A stretch of 64,000 bases of DNA. Source: Phaeodactylibacter sp. GTDB taxonomy: Bacteria > Bacteroidota > Bacteroidia > Chitinophagales > Saprospiraceae. The notes under the pieces were generated by a model, which was not told the DNA's origin, did not search any database, and was given only the letters and a program-made list of their open reading frames with translations. This document shows, piece after piece, positions 9,811 to 17,302 of this stretch. The stretch covers positions 1 through 64,000 of the forward strand of contig NZ_JALEGS010000004.1 in the NCBI RefSeq assembly GCF_022763345.1. The letters run 5' to 3'. The translations under genes and the position numbers were made by a program. Positions within the stretch are counted from its first letter, which is position 1. Each line of letters opens with the position of its first letter.

Positions 9811-10629
9811 TTAGTAGTCCGTCTTAATGGTTTTATCAAAAGGCACTCTGAACTGATAGCCCACATTCTCATCCAAATCATCGCTGAGCACGTCCACACC
9901 GTAGCGTACCTTGCGGGGGTCATCGTATACGAAGGTGCCAAACATGCGGTCCCAAAGCGAGAAAATATTGCCGTAGTTGGAGTCGGTCCAGGGCCGCTCA
10001 AAGTGATGATGGAACTTGTGCATATTCGGCGTAATGAACAGCAGGCTCAACGGCTTGTCCAACCAGGCCGGCACAGTAATATTGGCATGCGTAAGGTAGG
10101 TGAAGAGGATGGTAGCGATGCGGTAGAACAGGTAGAATGCCAATGGGATGCCAAAGACCACCACGCCAAACAGCGCAAAGACCTCCCGGATCACGTAATC
10201 GCCCGGATGATGACGGGTGCCGGTGGTGGCGTCCACTTTTGTATCGCTGTGGTGGACCAGGTGGAATTTCCACATCCACTTCACTTTGTGCAACAGATAG
10301 TGGGCCACGTACTGCGCGACCAGGTCCAGCAACATCACCGCCAGGATGAGCTCCGCCCAGACCGGTAAATCTATCCAGTACAACAGCCCGAATTCGTACT
10401 GTGCACCCCAGATAAACACCCCGGCGGTGGCAATGGTAAACAACAAATTGATCACCAGGGAAGTACTGAGGAAGATAAGGTTGACCCCGGCGTGTTTCCA
10501 CTTTTTATAATTGAGGGTAACCAGCGGCACGGCACCTTCAAGTACCCAGCTGACAGACAAACAGGCGAAAACCCAGGCCAGCTTTTGCCAGGCGGGCATG
10601 GTTTCAAAAAATGCTAGAAAATTTTCCAT
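9811..10629 (-). CDS. Sterol desaturase / fatty acid hydroxylase family membrane protein
   Basis: A 272-residue integral membrane di-iron oxygenase with about four to five membrane helices. The histidine boxes are visible: HYLLH (~113-117), HLVHH (~125-129), and a third cluster HKFHHH (~209-214) before the conserved NYGNIFSLWDRMFGTF stretch. These ligate the di-iron centre that hydroxylates or desaturates lipid carbon chains; in Bacteroidota such proteins act on fatty acids, carotenoids or hopanoids, and the substrate here is not determined. A palindrome ATTTTGTACAAAAT overlaps its predicted -7 box. Confidence 0.88.
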   Translation of the reverse strand: MENFLAFFETMPAWQKLAWVFACLSVSWVLEGAVPLVTLNYKKWKHAGVNLIFLSTSLVINLLFTIATAGVFIWGAQYEFGLLYWIDLPVWAELILAVMLLDLVAQYVAHYLLHKVKWMWKFHLVHHSDTKVDATTGTRHHPGDYVIREVFALFGVVVFGIPLAFYLFYRIATILFTYLTHANITVPAWLDKPLSLLFITPNMHKFHHHFERPWTDSNYGNIFSLWDRMFGTFVYDDPRKVRYGVDVLSDDLDENVGYQFRVPFDKTIKTDY

Positions 10630-10644
10630 AGTTTACCGGTGTTC

Positions 10645-10660
10645 ATTTTGTACAAAATTA
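10645..10660 (-). promoter_or_regulatory. Palindrome overlapping -7 box of the hydroxylase gene
   Basis: ATTTTGTACAAAAT (10645-10658) is a perfect 14-bp palindrome 16 bp before the start codon. On the minus strand TAATTTTG (10660-10653) fits the -7 consensus TAnnTTTG, so a repressor bound here would block the promoter. The bases ATTTTGTAC recur just upstream of marR at 24649. Confidence 0.45.
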
Positions 10661-10698
10661 AGAAAACCGATAATTATATGGGCAATAAAAATGTCAAA

Positions 10699-10727
10699 GG
10701 CCCGGCACAAAAGGATTGTACCGGGCC
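10699..10727 (-). terminator. Intrinsic terminator of the persulfide dioxygenase gene
   Basis: GGCCCGG (10699-10705) pairs with CCGGGCC (10721-10727), with a further inner GTAC/GTGC pairing. On the minus strand the stem is followed by TTTGACATTTTTATT. Confidence 0.75.
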
Positions 10728-10765
10728 ATAGCTAATTCACAATAAAACAATCTTAAAAGCTTGCC

Positions 10766-12172
10766 TTACAGTTCTGTGATTTGCTCTTCAAATTCCGTCA
10801 TTGGCAGATTGGTTTCCACCAGTGCCTTGTAGCCGCCCTTGATGTTGACTACGTCGTTGTAGCCACGAGACTTCAAGATGGAAGCTGTAATCATAGAGCG
10901 GTAGCCCCCTGCGCAGTGCAGGAAATAGCGCTTATCGCGGCTTACCTCGCTCATGTTGCTGTTGATGAAGTCGAGCGGGAAGTTTTGTGCACCGATGACA
11001 TGCTGAGCGTTGTATTCACTGGCTTTGCGCACGTCCAGTACGTTCATACCTTCTTGCTCAAAGCGGTCAGCCAGGTCTGTCGCGGTAACTTCTTCTACAG
11101 TATCTACTTCTTCACCGGCCTCTGCCCAGGCTTCGAAGCCGCCTTCCAGATAACCGATTGGATTATCGTAACCTACACGGGCCAAACGGGTCACCACCTC
11201 TTTCTGACGGCCTTCATCAGCAACAATCAGAATAGGGATCTGCAAGTCCGTAATCAGCGCACCTACCCACATCGCGAAGTTGTCATCAATACCGATGAAG
11301 ATAGAACCCGGGATAAAGCCATTGGCAAAGTCATCCTGATGACGGGTATCAATCACCAGTGCTTCTTCCTCTGCCCATGCGGCTTTAAAGGCGCGCACGC
11401 TAAGCGGGTTAAGGCCCTTGGCCAGGATGTCGTCGATGGAATCATAGCCCATTTTGTTCATCACCGCGTTCTTGGGGAAGTACTGTGGAGGCGCCACCAG
11501 GCCATCGGTCACTTCCTTCACGAATTCCTCACGGGTCATAGGTTGCAGGGCGTAGTTGGTTTTCTTCTGATCGCCCAGGTAGCCCCAGGTCTCGGAACTC
11601 ATCTTTTTGCCGCAGGCAGAACCGGCACCGTGCCCAGGATACACAATCACCTCGTCAGAGAGTGGCATTATCTTATTGCGGAGGCTGTCAAACAGGTGCC
11701 CGGCGAGGTCCTCACGGGACAAGTCGGTTTTAACCGCCAAATCAGGTCGGCCTACATCACCCAGGAAGAGGGTGTCACCGGTGAAGATCGCATGCTCTTT
11801 GCCATTCTCATCAAACAACAAGAAGGTGGAAGACTCCATCGTATGCCCAGGTGTATGTAGCACCTTGATGGTTACATTACCCACTTTCAGTTCTTCGCCA
11901 TCGGTAGCGATGTGCGCTTCGAAGTTTGGCTTGGCAGTAGGGCCAAACACAATAGTAGCGCCGGTTTTATTGGCCAGGTCCAGGTGGCCGGAAACAAAAT
12001 CCGCATGGAAGTGCGTCTCCAAAACGTACTTGATGCGTGCACCATCAGCTTCTGCGCGCTCGATGTAAGGATCCGTTTCGCGCAAAGGGTCGATAATGAC
12101 AGCTTCGCCATTGCTTTCAATGTAGTAAGCCGCTTCGGCCAGACATCCGGTATATATTTGTTCTACTTTCAT
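10766..12172 (-). CDS. MBL-fold persulfide dioxygenase-like protein with two rhodanese domains
   Basis: 468 residues. The N-terminal ~240 residues are an ETHE1-type metallo-beta-lactamase domain with metal ligands in ETHFHADFVSGH (H54, H56, D58), HTPGH (~110-114) and GDTLFLGDVGRPD. Two rhodanese domains follow. The first (~265-355) lacks a catalytic Cys (LIVADEGRQKE in the loop); the second (~370-460) keeps it as C420 in FLHCAGGYRSM. The architecture matches CstB-like enzymes that oxidise persulfides and transfer sulfur. The 466-bp upstream gap holds three CRP/FNR-type dyads, including one identical in its arms to a dyad beside the CRP-type regulator at 27.2 kb, implying regulation in response to reactive sulfur or redox state. 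Confidence 0.9.
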   Translation of the reverse strand: MKVEQIYTGCLAEAAYYIESNGEAVIIDPLRETDPYIERAEADGARIKYVLETHFHADFVSGHLDLANKTGATIVFGPTAKPNFEAHIATDGEELKVGNVTIKVLHTPGHTMESSTFLLFDENGKEHAIFTGDTLFLGDVGRPDLAVKTDLSREDLAGHLFDSLRNKIMPLSDEVIVYPGHGAGSACGKKMSSETWGYLGDQKKTNYALQPMTREEFVKEVTDGLVAPPQYFPKNAVMNKMGYDSIDDILAKGLNPLSVRAFKAAWAEEEALVIDTRHQDDFANGFIPGSIFIGIDDNFAMWVGALITDLQIPILIVADEGRQKEVVTRLARVGYDNPIGYLEGGFEAWAEAGEEVDTVEEVTATDLADRFEQEGMNVLDVRKASEYNAQHVIGAQNFPLDFINSNMSEVSRDKRYFLHCAGGYRSMITASILKSRGYNDVVNIKGGYKALVETNLPMTEFEEQITEL

Positions 12173-12368
12173 TGGTTAAAAAAATTTACAAGGTTTGGAC
12201 TGAAGTAAGAGATTATTGTCTTAAAATATGATCATTCATTCATGATTTAGGGCAAAAAAATGCCCGGGCTTTCTGCTCAGGGGCAACGGTTGTGGTGCTT
12301 ACAAATCATTACTAAAGGTTGTTTTCTGATTACAAAGACAAAGTAAAGGGGTTTGGGAGGCGGGGTTT

Positions 12369-12382
12369 GTGATCTAGATCAA
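12369..12382 (-). promoter_or_regulatory. FNR/CRP-like dyad upstream of persulfide dioxygenase
   Basis: GTGATCTAGATCAA contains the perfect palindrome TGATCTAGATCA (12370-12381) and differs from the FNR consensus TTGAT-N4-ATCAA by one base. Its centre is about 41 bp upstream of the start predicted from a minus-strand -7-like TTACTTTG at 12346-12339. Confidence 0.55.
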
Positions 12383-12390
12383 ATAACAAG

Positions 12391-12426
12391 GTGACTTTCG
12401 TCAGGCAGGCGGTGACATTTGTCACC
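12391..12426 (-). promoter_or_regulatory. Two GTGAC-N4-GTCAC dyads upstream of persulfide dioxygenase
   Basis: GTGACTTTCGTCAG (12391-12404, one mismatched base) and GGTGACATTTGTCACC (12411-12426, perfect arms) are tandem. The second has the same arms and spacing as 27874-27889 next to the CRP-type regulator gene. GTGA-N6-TCAC is the CRP half-site geometry. The hpf gene ends downstream on this side, so the sites most likely serve the gene starting at 12172. Confidence 0.65.
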
Positions 12427-12638
12427 GTCTTCCCCGCAGGGCAAAAAAATCGCCGGGCAGCGGAGGTAAGGTGACAATAGAATGCTGCTGCCCGGCGTAG
12501 TAGGCAAAGGCGGGATTAACTGAGAAGCTCCGTGAACGGAACCGATGTACATAAAAGCCTCTGCCAAAGCGCTATTTCCAAAAGATGAAGGGGAATAGCG
12601 ATCTGTAAACATTAGTAGTCTGTGCTCCCCGTTTTAGA

Positions 12639-12944
12639 TCAATGATGGTTCGTAACTTGCTCTTTGTATTTCAACAGTTGCCGCTTCACTTTATCAGCAG
12701 CACCAGCTACAGCCTTTTCGAAAGCATCGCTGTGGTCCTCGGCAAAAAAAGTATGGCCGGGCACCGTCAGGCGCAGTTCCACAATCTGATCTTCCGGCTG
12801 GCGGTGGCGCTTTTCCCCAATCTTGAGGTAAACCTCCGCTTCCGTAATCCGATCTGAATAATTGGCTAATTTGCTGACTTTCTCTTCAATAACACCATTT
12901 AGGTATTCGTTTACCTCGAAGGTGGAATTCACTTGTACTTTCAT
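12639..12944 (-). CDS. hpf: Ribosome hibernation-promoting factor, HPF/RaiA family
   Basis: A 101-residue short-form protein with the beta-alpha-beta-beta-beta-alpha pattern of the family: VNSTFEVNEYLNGVIEEKVSKLANY, then EAEVYLKIG, VELRLTVPG and a closing amphipathic helix DAFEKAVAGAADKVKRQLLKYKEQ. It binds the 30S decoding region and silences ribosomes in stationary phase or stress. It lacks the long-form C-terminal dimerisation domain. Two tandem FNR-like boxes lie upstream at 13084-13120, positioned as for an activated promoter, which suggests induction under low oxygen or redox stress. Confidence 0.93.
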   Translation of the reverse strand: MKVQVNSTFEVNEYLNGVIEEKVSKLANYSDRITEAEVYLKIGEKRHRQPEDQIVELRLTVPGHTFFAEDHSDAFEKAVAGAADKVKRQLLKYKEQVTNHH

Positions 12945-13053
12945 AAGTTCAATTTTCTAGTTCGGTTAGGCTGGTTGATTTTGGCAGCGGTTAGGGCTGC
13001 GGTCTCGTCCTTTTTAAGTTTCTGGTGGATTCCGTTTTAGTGATTTAATACTT

Positions 13054-13061
13054 CCAAGGTA
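13054..13061 (-). promoter_or_regulatory. Probable -7 box of hpf
   Basis: On the minus strand this reads TACCTTGG, one base off TAnnTTTG. It predicts transcription starting near 13050 and a 5' leader of about 105 nt. No -33 element is seen, as expected if an activator bound to the adjacent FNR-like boxes is required. Confidence 0.45.
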
Positions 13062-13083
13062 TGCCCTCACAGCTGGGGGCGCA

Positions 13084-13120
13084 TTGATAAAGATCAGTTG
13101 CAGTAGTTGATCCTTATCAC
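13084..13120 (-). promoter_or_regulatory. Tandem FNR-like boxes upstream of hpf
   Basis: TTGATAAAGATCAG (13084-13097) and TTGATCCTTATCAC (13107-13120) each differ from TTGAT-N4-ATCAA by one base. Their centres are 23 bp apart and lie about 40.5 and 63.5 bp upstream of the hpf start inferred from the -7 box. They could also act on the divergent gene at 13168. Confidence 0.65.
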
Positions 13121-13167
13121 TACCTTTATAGCGGTCTGATAATCAGGCTCCGCAGAATGGGAAAACT

Positions 13168-14373
13168 ATGAGATGGCAATTGATAATCGGTTGGCTCCTG
13201 GCCTCGGGGGCACTTTTTGCACAAAATCTGGGCGGTCAATGGGAAGGATACCTTTCTCAGGATGGCAAAACCGACACCTTCGTTTACCGCATCCAATTAC
13301 AGCAGTCCGGCACCTCTCTAAACGGCGAAGCCTTCTCTGCCACTGCTGACGGGCAGCACACCGCCCGGTTCCTCCTCACCGGTTTCTGGGATGGGCAAAA
13401 GCTGATCCTGCAGGAGGTGGAACAGCTAGAGCCCGCATCCCCTCAGTGGTGCCTCAAATACGCCACCCTCCGGGCGGGCGAAAAAAATGGGATCCCTACG
13501 CTTTCCGGCCCCTGGCGCGCCGATGGCTGCACACCAGGGCAACTTTTCCTCCAGCGACCGGTCAAAACCTTACAGGATACTGTCGTACAGGAAATAAAAC
13601 CTACGATTGCCGGCAAGTGGACGGGCACGCTTTCTCAGTCCGACCGCGACTATGGTTTCTACTTCGAAGTCGACCTGGGCCCACGCGGGCTGGGCGGTTC
13701 CTATATCGTCTCCGAAGGCAACGGCGGCAGCGCTCATATGGATCTCGAGTATACCTACGACGTCAGCAGCAACGAACTGCACTTTCAGGAAGGCTCCGTT
13801 ATTAAAAAGGAAGACCCGGCCTGGCCTTGGTGCATCAAGTCCGGCGACCTGGCCTATCGCCGGGAGGGCAGCCGCCTCGTCCTGGAGGGGACCTGGAAGG
13901 GGCATATCGAAGGTTATGATATGGAATCCGGCCCCTGCGCCAGCGGTGCCTTATACCTCGAAAAGCCTGTACTGACCAGGGAAATTGTACAAACCCGGCA
14001 GGCCATTGCCGAACCTTACCAACTGGAAAACCAGCGGCAGATCAAAGTGCAACGAGTACTCGAAGTGAGCAGCCCAAATATCCGGATTAAAATTTGGGAC
14101 AATGGAACCGTGGACGGCGATGTCGCCACCCTCTTCCTCAACGGAGAGCGCATCCTCAATCAGCACCGCGTGTCTAAACGGCGCATTGGCATTCCCGTTA
14201 CGCTTTCGCAAACCGACAACTTCCTCGTCCTCCACGCAGACGACCTTGGCGATATCCGGCCGAATACCGTAGCCGTCTCCGTGGATGACGGGGAGCGCGA
14301 ACAAGTGATCATTGTAAGCTCCAACCTGGAAGAGAGCGGAGCCGTGATGATCAAACAGTTCCGGGTGGATTAA
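13168..14373 (+). CDS. Secreted protein with duplicated beta domain
   Basis: 401 residues with a signal peptide ending at LFAQ (residue ~19). Two related domains follow, roughly 22-132 and 147-268. Each begins with G-x-W-x-G-x-L-S-Q, contains a WC(L/I)K motif and a later Cys in GCTP or GPCAS, and ends L(F/Y)L(Q/E)(R/K)PV, so they are a tandem duplication probably with an internal disulfide. The last ~110 residues form a separate beta-rich domain with the pattern IWDNGTVDGDVATLFLNG seen in Bacteroidota secreted proteins. The ligand or role is unknown. It overlaps the convergent serine hydrolase gene by 4 bp. Confidence 0.8.
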   Translation: MRWQLIIGWLLASGALFAQNLGGQWEGYLSQDGKTDTFVYRIQLQQSGTSLNGEAFSATADGQHTARFLLTGFWDGQKLILQEVEQLEPASPQWCLKYATLRAGEKNGIPTLSGPWRADGCTPGQLFLQRPVKTLQDTVVQEIKPTIAGKWTGTLSQSDRDYGFYFEVDLGPRGLGGSYIVSEGNGGSAHMDLEYTYDVSSNELHFQEGSVIKKEDPAWPWCIKSGDLAYRREGSRLVLEGTWKGHIEGYDMESGPCASGALYLEKPVLTREIVQTRQAIAEPYQLENQRQIKVQRVLEVSSPNIRIKIWDNGTVDGDVATLFLNGERILNQHRVSKRRIGIPVTLSQTDNFLVLHADDLGDIRPNTVAVSVDDGEREQVIIVSSNLEESGAVMIKQFRVD

Positions 14374-16166
14374 TCCTTGGCCTGCTTATCCCCGCTAAAC
14401 TGCCCGTTAGGCTGAATGAGGGTGACTTTATAAACTGCTCCTTCTGCATTTTGCTGGAATAGCGCGGTGTAGCCATCAAGCCCCCTGAGCGCAAACCGGT
14501 GGTCCTGCTCATGCACCAGCGTGTAGGTCGGCTGACCGGGCACCTCCATCTTCAGGGTCTCCCCATCTAATTTTACGGTTACCGGCTGTACGCCCATGAT
14601 CAGGTAGGTACCGGTATAGGCCTTTAGTTCTTCAGCGGTGAACGCTTTAGGCTCCGGCTTCCGGTCGAGGGTCATCGCGGGCAGCGAAGGCTCCAGTTGC
14701 ACTTTAAGCTGATCAACATTTCCTTCGAAATTGGTCAGGAACTGCACTTTCGTTTCGCCCCAATCGGGATCGTCATTGTAAAAGACATCGTAATGGTAAT
14801 GCCCCAACGGCAGTGGCTCCGGCGCGGCGACCAATTTCGCGAACAAGCTATCCCCTTTGTGGGTTATGACAATCTCATCGTAGCCGGGGTGCGTAAAGGT
14901 GCCCGTGTAGGCTTCCAGATCATGCGAAGGCGTTGTGCCCTCCTGACGGACCACATCTTCTGTTTCAGCCAAGGCAGCTTCTTCCTGCTTTTCCCGCATT
15001 TTTAGTGCTTCCCCGTTCCAGTCCCGGATTTCGCTGCCGGTCAGCAGGTCCAGGACGTAATTGCGCAGAATATCCGGTACCGGGTTGCCATTCAGGTTGG
15101 TGAGCACGACGATGCCGATAGAATCGCCTGGCAGCAGCGCCACCTCAGCCGAAAAGCCGTCGATATTGCCACCGTGGGTGACGAGTTTCCGCCCTTTGTG
15201 GTTGCTGATAAACCAGCCTAGACCATAGGAAACCGGCGCGCCACCGTTATCATAGCGCAGGGCATTGCTCCATCCGCCCGGCACGGTCATCACGGGGGTC
15301 ATGGCTTCCAGCACCGAGCCATTGGAGAAGACCTGCTCGCCCATGTAGCTGCCGCCATTGAGCAGAGCGATTAGCCATGCCGTCATCTCTTTGGGTGAGG
15401 CATTTATAGAACCTGCAGGCCCGATAGCATTGATATTCCGGTAGGGCATCTTAAGGATTTCGCCGGTTGCTGTCTTTTGGTAAGGCAAGGCGGCGTCTTC
15501 CGCTTTTTCCATTTGGCCAATATCAAAATTTGCCTGTTCCATACCCAATGGCTTAAAGAGGCGCTGCTGTACTTCCTGCTCCCAGGTAGAATTGGCCACC
15601 TGTCCAACCAGATAGCCCGCGGTCATAAACATCAGGTTTTGGTATTGGAAGGTTTCGCGGAAACCCGCACTGGGCTCCAGGTATTGCAGCCGCTCCAGCA
15701 GTTCTGCCCGGCTCGCTGCTGACCCGTACCAAGATAAATCATGCCGGGGCAGCCCGGAGCGGTGGCAAAGCAGGTCCCGGACCGAGAGGTGCTGCGTCAC
15801 ATAATCATCGTACATCCGGAATTTCGGTAGATAGTCAAGTACCGGTGCATCGAGGTCAATCACGCCTTCTTCGGCCTGCTGCAAAACTGAAATCGCTGTG
15901 AATGCTTTTGAGGAAGAGCCAATGGCAAAGAGGGTGTTTGGCGTCACCGGAGCCTTGCTTTCCAGGTTTCGCTGCCCGTAGCCCTTCACGTAGGCCACTT
16001 TGTTGTTGTGGACAATGCCGAGCCCAATGCCCGGCACCTTCCAGTCTTCGAGCAGCTGATTGGCAAAGGCATCGATCTGTTGAGCCTGCTGTTCAGGCAG
16101 CTGCCCCCACACACGGTGCCCGGCGATAAAGGCAAGGAGAAGTATAAATGCTTGTTTGATACGCAT
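14370..16166 (-). CDS. Serine hydrolase, beta-lactamase class C / penicillin-binding-like family
   Basis: 598 residues with a signal peptide (HRVWGQ, residue ~22). The catalytic SxxK is S84-S-S-K87 in AIGSSSKAFT, the second motif is probably YQN (~175), and HGGNIDGF (~330) replaces the KTG triad as in this esterase/peptidase-like group. After the catalytic domain (to ~370) there are two C-terminal beta-rich repeats of DUF3471 type, each starting AYTGTF or AYTGTY. It is exported, so it probably hydrolyses peptides or esters in the periplasm. Substrate is unknown; a classical beta-lactamase role is unlikely. Confidence 0.88.
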   Translation of the reverse strand: MRIKQAFILLLAFIAGHRVWGQLPEQQAQQIDAFANQLLEDWKVPGIGLGIVHNNKVAYVKGYGQRNLESKAPVTPNTLFAIGSSSKAFTAISVLQQAEEGVIDLDAPVLDYLPKFRMYDDYVTQHLSVRDLLCHRSGLPRHDLSWYGSAASRAELLERLQYLEPSAGFRETFQYQNLMFMTAGYLVGQVANSTWEQEVQQRLFKPLGMEQANFDIGQMEKAEDAALPYQKTATGEILKMPYRNINAIGPAGSINASPKEMTAWLIALLNGGSYMGEQVFSNGSVLEAMTPVMTVPGGWSNALRYDNGGAPVSYGLGWFISNHKGRKLVTHGGNIDGFSAEVALLPGDSIGIVVLTNLNGNPVPDILRNYVLDLLTGSEIRDWNGEALKMREKQEEAALAETEDVVRQEGTTPSHDLEAYTGTFTHPGYDEIVITHKGDSLFAKLVAAPEPLPLGHYHYDVFYNDDPDWGETKVQFLTNFEGNVDQLKVQLEPSLPAMTLDRKPEPKAFTAEELKAYTGTYLIMGVQPVTVKLDGETLKMEVPGQPTYTLVHEQDHRFALRGLDGYTALFQQNAEGAVYKVTLIQPNGQFSGDKQAKD

Positions 16167-16277
16167 GGTTTTAGCTTTGATTCAGGGCACCAAAGTAATA
16201 GTAAACCATGCAGGAAAGGCTATTTAATAGAAGAGCACCCGCCAAATTTCGATAAAGCACCACTCATGGGCAGGCAC

Positions 16278-16320
16278 AAAAAATCCGGTCAGCTTACCAC
16301 CAAGGGGAAACTGACCGGAT
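16278..16320 (-). terminator. Intrinsic terminator of rplS
   Basis: ATCCGGTCAG (16283-16292) pairs perfectly with CTGACCGGAT (16311-16320). On the minus strand the stem is followed by TTTTTT (16283-16278). Confidence 0.88.
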
Positions 16321-16350
16321 AGTATGCTATCAGCGAATTGCTGAATATTT

Positions 16351-16704
16351 TTACTTTACACGTGCACGCTCCTTGATGCGAGCCTTCTTGCCCACGAGGT
16401 CCCGCAGGTAGTACAGCTTGGCACGGCGTACTTTACCACGCTTCAGCACCTTAATGTCAACAATATTTGGTGAAACGATCGGGAAGATCCGTTCTACACC
16501 GATACCGCTGGAGGTCTTCCGAACGGTGAACATCAGGTTGCTGCCATGGCCTTTGATCTTAATTACATCGCCACGGAAGTCCTGGATACGTTCTTTATCG
16601 CCCTCTACAATTTTGTAGCTTACTACAATATTGTCACCGGGGCGGAAAGTTGGAAAGTTTTTCTTTGCCAACAGCTGATCTTCTACAAACTTAATAGCGT
16701 CCAT
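16351..16704 (-). CDS. rplS: 50S ribosomal protein L19
   Basis: 117 residues, the normal size. L19 sits at the 30S-50S interface. Family signatures are [16 protein letters not shown] near the N-terminus, the core [17 protein letters not shown] and the basic [21 protein letters not shown] at the C-terminus. A -7-like TACCTTTG (minus, 16756-16749) lies about 45 bp upstream and a strong terminator about 30 bp downstream, so it is monocistronic here rather than part of an rpsP-rimM-trmD-rplS operon; rpsP lies about 30 kb away at 46.2 kb. Confidence 0.97.
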   Translation of the reverse strand: MDAIKFVEDQLLAKKNFPTFRPGDNIVVSYKIVEGDKERIQDFRGDVIKIKGHGSNLMFTVRKTSSGIGVERIFPIVSPNIVDIKVLKRGKVRRAKLYYLRDLVGKKARIKERARVK

Positions 16705-16863
16705 CGTACTGATATTTGAAAATTGTCAGGGTCCTTCAATTAGACGTGCAAAGGTAAACCAATAATTTTTAAAAACCTAAACCAAAACTAAAAAATCAAC
16801 AAAAACAGAACGGGGCCGGAGCCATGACCAAAACACAACCTTTAGGAATTAATACGCCCGGCA

Positions 16864-16894
16864 GTTGCCAACCCCGCCGGATGCACTATATTTG
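16864..16894 (+). promoter_or_regulatory. Bacteroidota promoter of the ferredoxin gene
   Basis: GTTG (16864-16867), a 19-nt spacer and TATATTTG (16887-16894) closely match TTTG-N19-TAnnTTTG. The predicted start near 16898 gives a leader of about 20 nt to the ATG at 16920, which supports that start over an upstream in-frame ATG. Confidence 0.75.
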
Positions 16895-16919
16895 CGCTGC
16901 GAAAACAGCTACAAAGATT

Positions 16920-17246
16920 ATGGACGTAAAAATAACCGTTGTTGACCGGCAGGGCGAAGCCCACGAACTCGAGGCGCCTACGGATATGAATATGAACCTC
17001 ATGGAGGTCTGCAAGGCGTATGAACTGCCGGTGAAAGGCACCTGCGGCGGTATGGCGCTCTGCTCCACATGCCACGTTTATGTGGAAAGCGGCCACGAGC
17101 TGCCCGAAATGGGCGAAGACGAAGAGGACATGCTCGATCAGGCTTTCTTTGTGGAAGACAACTCCCGCCTGGGGTGTCAGCTACGCATAACGCCTGAACT
17201 GAACGGGCTGAAGGTGCAGTTGGCTCCTGAAGACGAGGAGGCCTAG
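16920..17246 (+). CDS. 2Fe-2S ferredoxin
   Basis: 108 residues. The plant/adrenodoxin-type cluster ligands are in GTCGGMALCSTC (C-x5-C-x2-C) with the fourth Cys in RLGCQL. The acidic segment MGEDEEDMLDQA is the adrenodoxin-like partner-docking region. It would carry electrons in the cytosol, for example to iron-sulfur assembly or an oxygenase; the partner is not adjacent. The start at 16920 follows directly from the promoter position. Confidence 0.92.
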   Translation: MDVKITVVDRQGEAHELEAPTDMNMNLMEVCKAYELPVKGTCGGMALCSTCHVYVESGHELPEMGEDEEDMLDQAFFVEDNSRLGCQLRITPELNGLKVQLAPEDEEA

Positions 17247-17302
17247 CTTAAGTCCCGGGAATTGGCTATCTTGTCTTAAATGGCTCATACAATTCCCAAA
17301 CC

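Noticed and set aside
12379..12612. 77-codon minus-strand frame between hpf and the persulfide dioxygenase gene
   Set aside because: It overlaps the CRP/FNR-type dyads, has no similarity I recognise and no promoter of its own.
14370..16166. AmpC-type beta-lactamase resistance gene
   Set aside because: The third motif is HGG rather than KTG and the C-terminal DUF3471-like repeats indicate the broader esterase/peptidase group.
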